Positions 6,951-8,858 of a DNA stretch of 8,858 bases are shown here, in pieces. The stretch is taken from assembly GCA_050741255.1 (NCBI GenBank), contig JBOIEQ010000170.1, positions 1 through 8,858 on the forward strand, written 5' to 3'. The stretch comes from CAZXNF01 sp050741255. GTDB taxonomy: Bacteria; Pseudomonadota; Gammaproteobacteria; Burkholderiales; SG8-41. Below the pieces are notes generated by a model. That model saw nothing but the letters and a program-made list of their open reading frames with translations. It ran no database searches and had not been told where the DNA came from. The translations under genes were made by a program, and so were the position numbers. The first letter of the stretch is position 1, and every line of letters begins with the position of its first letter.

Positions 6951-7718
6951 TCAAGCGGGCGGCGTTTCCGTTGGTGAACCTGGCCGGCGCGCCTCGATCG
7001 CGAGACTGCCGACGCAGTTGCGCCCCAGCGTCAAGTCGCGGGTTCGCCAGTACTTGGACGACCGCAGTACCGCGTTGCGGCCCCAGGCTTCCAGCGCCGC
7101 GAATCCCAGCGCGAGTCCGCGGCCATCGGCTTTCGCCGCGGCCTCCTTGCGCGTCCACAATTGAAGGAATGCGCGCGGGCGCTCGGTCTCGTCCAGTGCC
7201 TGCAGGTGCATCCGCTCCCACACCGTCAGCATGCGCGCAGGCGGTTGTTCCGGGAGCCGCCGCTGGCGGTGTTGTCGAACCTCGATATCGATACCGAGCG
7301 CTTGCGGGCCGCCAAGCGCCACGACGAGGGTGTCGTCGCTATGGCTCGCATTGAAATGGAGCCAGCGGTCACGGGCATCCGCGAGCAAGGGTTTGCCGTG
7401 GCGACGGCGCACGATAACCAGCGCGGCGCCACCACGGGCGAGGGCGATGCCCAGCAGCAGGCGCTGCAGCGCGAGCGAGAGCGTCCCGCGGCGCCGTTCC
7501 TGCGCTGTGCGCAGCCGCGCGACCCGCCTTCGCTCCTGGCGGACCAGCAGGGGCCGCAAGGCCCGCAGCGCGACCGGCGTTGCCCGCAAAGACATGCGCC
7601 ACGCCATGACGCCGGAGGTTTGCGTCGCGACCGGCCTTACCTGTACGTGCAGGTGCCGCAGCACGCGCGCCACGCGGCCGAAGGGAATGCGACGATGTGT
7701 CGTCTTGCGGTAGCCCAT
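6951..7718 (-). CDS. 4'-phosphopantetheinyl transferase, Sfp/AcpT type
   Basis: This 255-residue protein would transfer the phosphopantetheine arm of CoA onto a serine of a carrier protein. Diagnostic motifs are GKPLL at 108-112, the HFNASHS segment at 121-127, G142-I-D144-I-E146 with the magnesium-binding acidic residues, and W188-T-R-K191-E192-A-A-A-K196, the WxxKEAxxKA signature. The length fits the Sfp-type subgroup. The first ATG (7716-7718) is used, with only a weak AGAAGA upstream. Similarity to typical family N-termini begins near MAWRMSLRA at 38, so the first 35 or so residues may be an extension, or the true start may be the ATG at 7607. The gene faces the Ldh gene tail to tail across 57 bases and is divergent from the acyltransferase. 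A carrier-protein end lies about 0.9 kb away, a plausible partner. Confidence 0.9.
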   Translation of the reverse strand: MGYRKTTHRRIPFGRVARVLRHLHVQVRPVATQTSGVMAWRMSLRATPVALRALRPLLVRQERRRVARLRTAQERRRGTLSLALQRLLLGIALARGGAALVIVRRRHGKPLLADARDRWLHFNASHSDDTLVVALGGPQALGIDIEVRQHRQRRLPEQPPARMLTVWERMHLQALDETERPRAFLQLWTRKEAAAKADGRGLALGFAALEAWGRNAVLRSSKYWRTRDLTLGRNCVGSLAIEARRPGSPTETPPA

Positions 7719-7756
7719 CGATTCTTCTAGTGTAGCGCCTCCCGAATAGTTCCCCC
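7719..7756. promoter_or_regulatory. Short divergent intergenic region between the phosphopantetheinyl transferase and acyltransferase genes
   Basis: Only 38 bases separate the two start codons, so any promoters must overlap each other or reach into the coding regions. On the + strand TTGCGG (7705-7710), a 17-base spacer and TAGTGT (7728-7733) form a poor sigma-70-like pair. On the - strand TACACT (7729-7734) could be a -10. No Shine-Dalgarno sequence precedes the acyltransferase ATG. Confidence 0.3.
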
Positions 7757-8608
7757 ATGCGCGTATTCCTCTGGTTGTCGAAACTTCCGCTCGGCGTGCT
7801 CTATGCCGTGACCTGGTGTGCCTATGTGCTGCTGTATTACGGCGCGCGTTTTCGCCGGCCGCTGGCCATGGACAACCTGCGGCGTGCGTTTCCGGACAAA
7901 AGCGATGCCGATCGCGCGGCGATCGCGCATGCGTCCTATCGCAACGGCGGCGAACTGCTCGCCGAGGTGATCAAGGGCGCCGATCTCGACGCGGAGGACC
8001 TGCTGGCGCGGGTGCGATTCGAGAATGGCGAAGTGCTGGATGACTGCCTCGCCGCCGGTCGGCCGGTGCTGCTGCTGGCCTCGCACCATTGCAACTGGGA
8101 ATGGCTGCTGTCCGCCTGCTGCGCGCGCGTGGGCGGCGGGGTCGACGCGGTCTACAAGCCGATCCGCAGCGTCGCTGCTGATCGCTTCCTGCATTACGCG
8201 CGTTCGCGCTTCGGCGGCCATCCGATCCCGGCGGCGGACTTTTTCGTGGAGGCCATGCGGAGGCGGGCGACGACCAAAGTGTTCGCAATGGTGGCTGACC
8301 AGACGCCGAGGCACGACGAGCCCAAATACTGGACGCAGTTCCTGCGCCAGGACACCGCGTTCTTTCTCGGCCCGGAAAAGATTGCGGGCCTGCTCAAGGC
8401 CCCGGTCGTGTATGTGGCGATGCGCCGGCTCGCGCGCGGGCGATATGCCGCGCGCTTCGAGCGGCTGGCGGAGCCGCCGTTGCCGAGGGACGGCACCGTT
8501 CTCCTGGAGCGTTACGCGCGGGCCGCCGAGCGTGCGGTGCTGGAAAGTCCCGCCGACTGGCTCTGGATGTACCGCAAATGGAAGTACCCGCGTCCTGCCT
8601 ATGACTGA
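7757..8608 (+). CDS. LpxL/HtrB-like lysophospholipid acyltransferase family protein
   Basis: This 283-residue protein resembles late lipid A acyltransferases (LpxL/HtrB), inner-membrane enzymes that move an acyl chain from acyl-ACP to a lipid. An N-terminal hydrophobic segment at about 10-29 (PLGVLYAVTWCAYVLLYY) would anchor it. The catalytic H-x4-E motif is H110 to E115 in SHHCNWEW. Other family landmarks are the MDNLRRAFP segment at 38-46, D181-Q182 in MVADQTP, TAFFLGPEKIAG near 200-211, and the C-terminal WLWMYRKWK at 268-276. It is a little shorter than enterobacterial LpxL. With a phosphopantetheinyl transferase and a PKS/NRPS-type carrier beside it, and no lipid A genes, it may act in a secondary lipid or polyene-like pathway rather than core lipid A synthesis; that is inference. 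The ATG has no evident ribosome binding site. Its last 10 bases overlap the convergent carrier gene. Confidence 0.9.
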   Translation: MRVFLWLSKLPLGVLYAVTWCAYVLLYYGARFRRPLAMDNLRRAFPDKSDADRAAIAHASYRNGGELLAEVIKGADLDAEDLLARVRFENGEVLDDCLAAGRPVLLLASHHCNWEWLLSACCARVGGGVDAVYKPIRSVAADRFLHYARSRFGGHPIPAADFFVEAMRRRATTKVFAMVADQTPRHDEPKYWTQFLRQDTAFFLGPEKIAGLLKAPVVYVAMRRLARGRYAARFERLAEPPLPRDGTVLLERYARAAERAVLESPADWLWMYRKWKYPRPAYD

Positions 8609-8858
8609 GCGGGTTGGCCGTGCAGGTAGCGCGCCAGCTCCGCGATCGTGGGGTAGTCGAAGAAATCGGTGACCTCGACCCGGCCCGGATAGGCCTGTTC
8701 GATCCGTTCGTGGATCTGGGCGAGGGTGAGCGAACTGGTGCCGATCTCAAAGACGTTGTCGCGGGGGCCCAGCCGGTTCTTGCCGAGGAAATCGTTGCAG
8801 ATCGCGAGCAGCGTGCGCTCGATGTCATCGAGCGCCTCGGCCGGTGCCTCTGATACGC
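8599..8858 (-). CDS. Carrier protein (PP-binding) C-terminal end, PKS/NRPS type, partial
   Basis: Reading the - strand from the window edge gives 86 codons (85 residues, then TAG at 8599-8601) with no start codon needed, because the gene enters from beyond 8858. The peptide has the form of a phosphopantetheine carrier domain: a first helix ALDDIERTLLAICNDFLG, a loop LGPRDNVFEIGTSSLTLAQI in which the serine just before Leu is the likely attachment site, then a helix reading HERIEQAYPG, and the typical ending VEVTDFFDYPTIAELARYL. The VTDFFDYPT ending is characteristic of PKS/NRPS carriers rather than of fatty-acid ACP. It could be a free-standing carrier of about 90-100 residues or the last domain of a large synthase; the window cannot tell. 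The gene is convergent with the acyltransferase, overlapping it by 10 bases, and the nearby phosphopantetheinyl transferase could activate it. Confidence 0.85.
   Translation of the reverse strand, partial: VSEAPAEALDDIERTLLAICNDFLGKNRLGPRDNVFEIGTSSLTLAQIHERIEQAYPGRVEVTDFFDYPTIAELARYLHGQPAQS

Noticed and set aside
6902..6989. A perfect 10-bp inverted repeat (CGCCGGCCAG and CTGGCCGGCG) at the junction of the Ldh and phosphopantetheinyl transferase genes.
   Set aside because: The 68-base loop, the lack of a T-run and the position of one arm inside coding sequence make it a poor terminator. GC-rich 10-mers can pair by chance.
7161..7730. A 189-codon + strand open frame opposite the phosphopantetheinyl transferase.
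   Set aside because: The opposite strand carries the conserved GIDIE and WxxKEA motifs, while this frame is low-complexity and Gln/Arg-rich.
8394..8828. A 144-codon - strand open frame at the right edge.
   Set aside because: It is out of frame with the carrier domain, Ser/Arg-rich, and overlaps the end of the acyltransferase extensively.
8614..8853. A 79-codon + strand open frame at the right edge.
   Set aside because: It is a codon-aligned shadow of the carrier domain on the - strand, which shows clear PP-binding features.

Overview
The window is GC-rich and densely packed with genes, with many long antisense shadow frames, as expected of a high-GC proteobacterium. A Bug-family (TctC-like) periplasmic receptor set among acyl-CoA, SDR, MmgE/PrpD and Ldh-type genes is most typical of Betaproteobacteria, especially Burkholderiales (Bordetella, Achromobacter or Cupriavidus-like). 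This assignment is inferred from gene content, not from a marker gene. I saw no rRNA, tRNA, CRISPR array, insertion sequence or integrase, and no gene-free stretch longer than about 110 bases.

Region A (1-6893, all + strand) looks like one catabolic operon. In order it holds the 3' end of an ADP-forming acyl-CoA synthetase, an SDR dehydrogenase, an MmgE/PrpD-type dehydratase, a 3-hydroxyisobutyrate-dehydrogenase-family reductase, a carboxymuconolactone-decarboxylase-like protein, an AHL-lactonase-like metallo-beta-lactamase-fold hydrolase, a secreted Bug solute receptor and an Ldh_2-family dehydrogenase. Gaps are -1 to about 36 bases, except for about 105 bases before the receptor, where a second promoter could lie. 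Together the genes suggest capture of an organic acid in the periplasm, then dehydrogenation, dehydration or lactone opening, and CoA activation. The substrate cannot be read from the sequence. The Ldh-family enzyme lacks both histidines usually conserved in its family, which may mark a divergent subgroup.

Region B (6951-8858) is a different kind of locus and appears to be the edge of a carrier-protein-dependent biosynthetic cluster. It has an Sfp-type phosphopantetheinyl transferase on the - strand, a divergently transcribed LpxL/HtrB-like acyltransferase on the + strand and, running in from the right edge on the - strand, the C-terminal end of a PKS/NRPS-type carrier domain. The carrier has no start codon inside the window and is easily missed; its last 10 bases overlap the end of the acyltransferase gene tail to tail. 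The suggested logic is that the transferase primes the carrier and the acyltransferase moves a carrier-bound acyl chain onto an acceptor. This trio is the most interesting part of the window, and the rest of the cluster should lie to the right.
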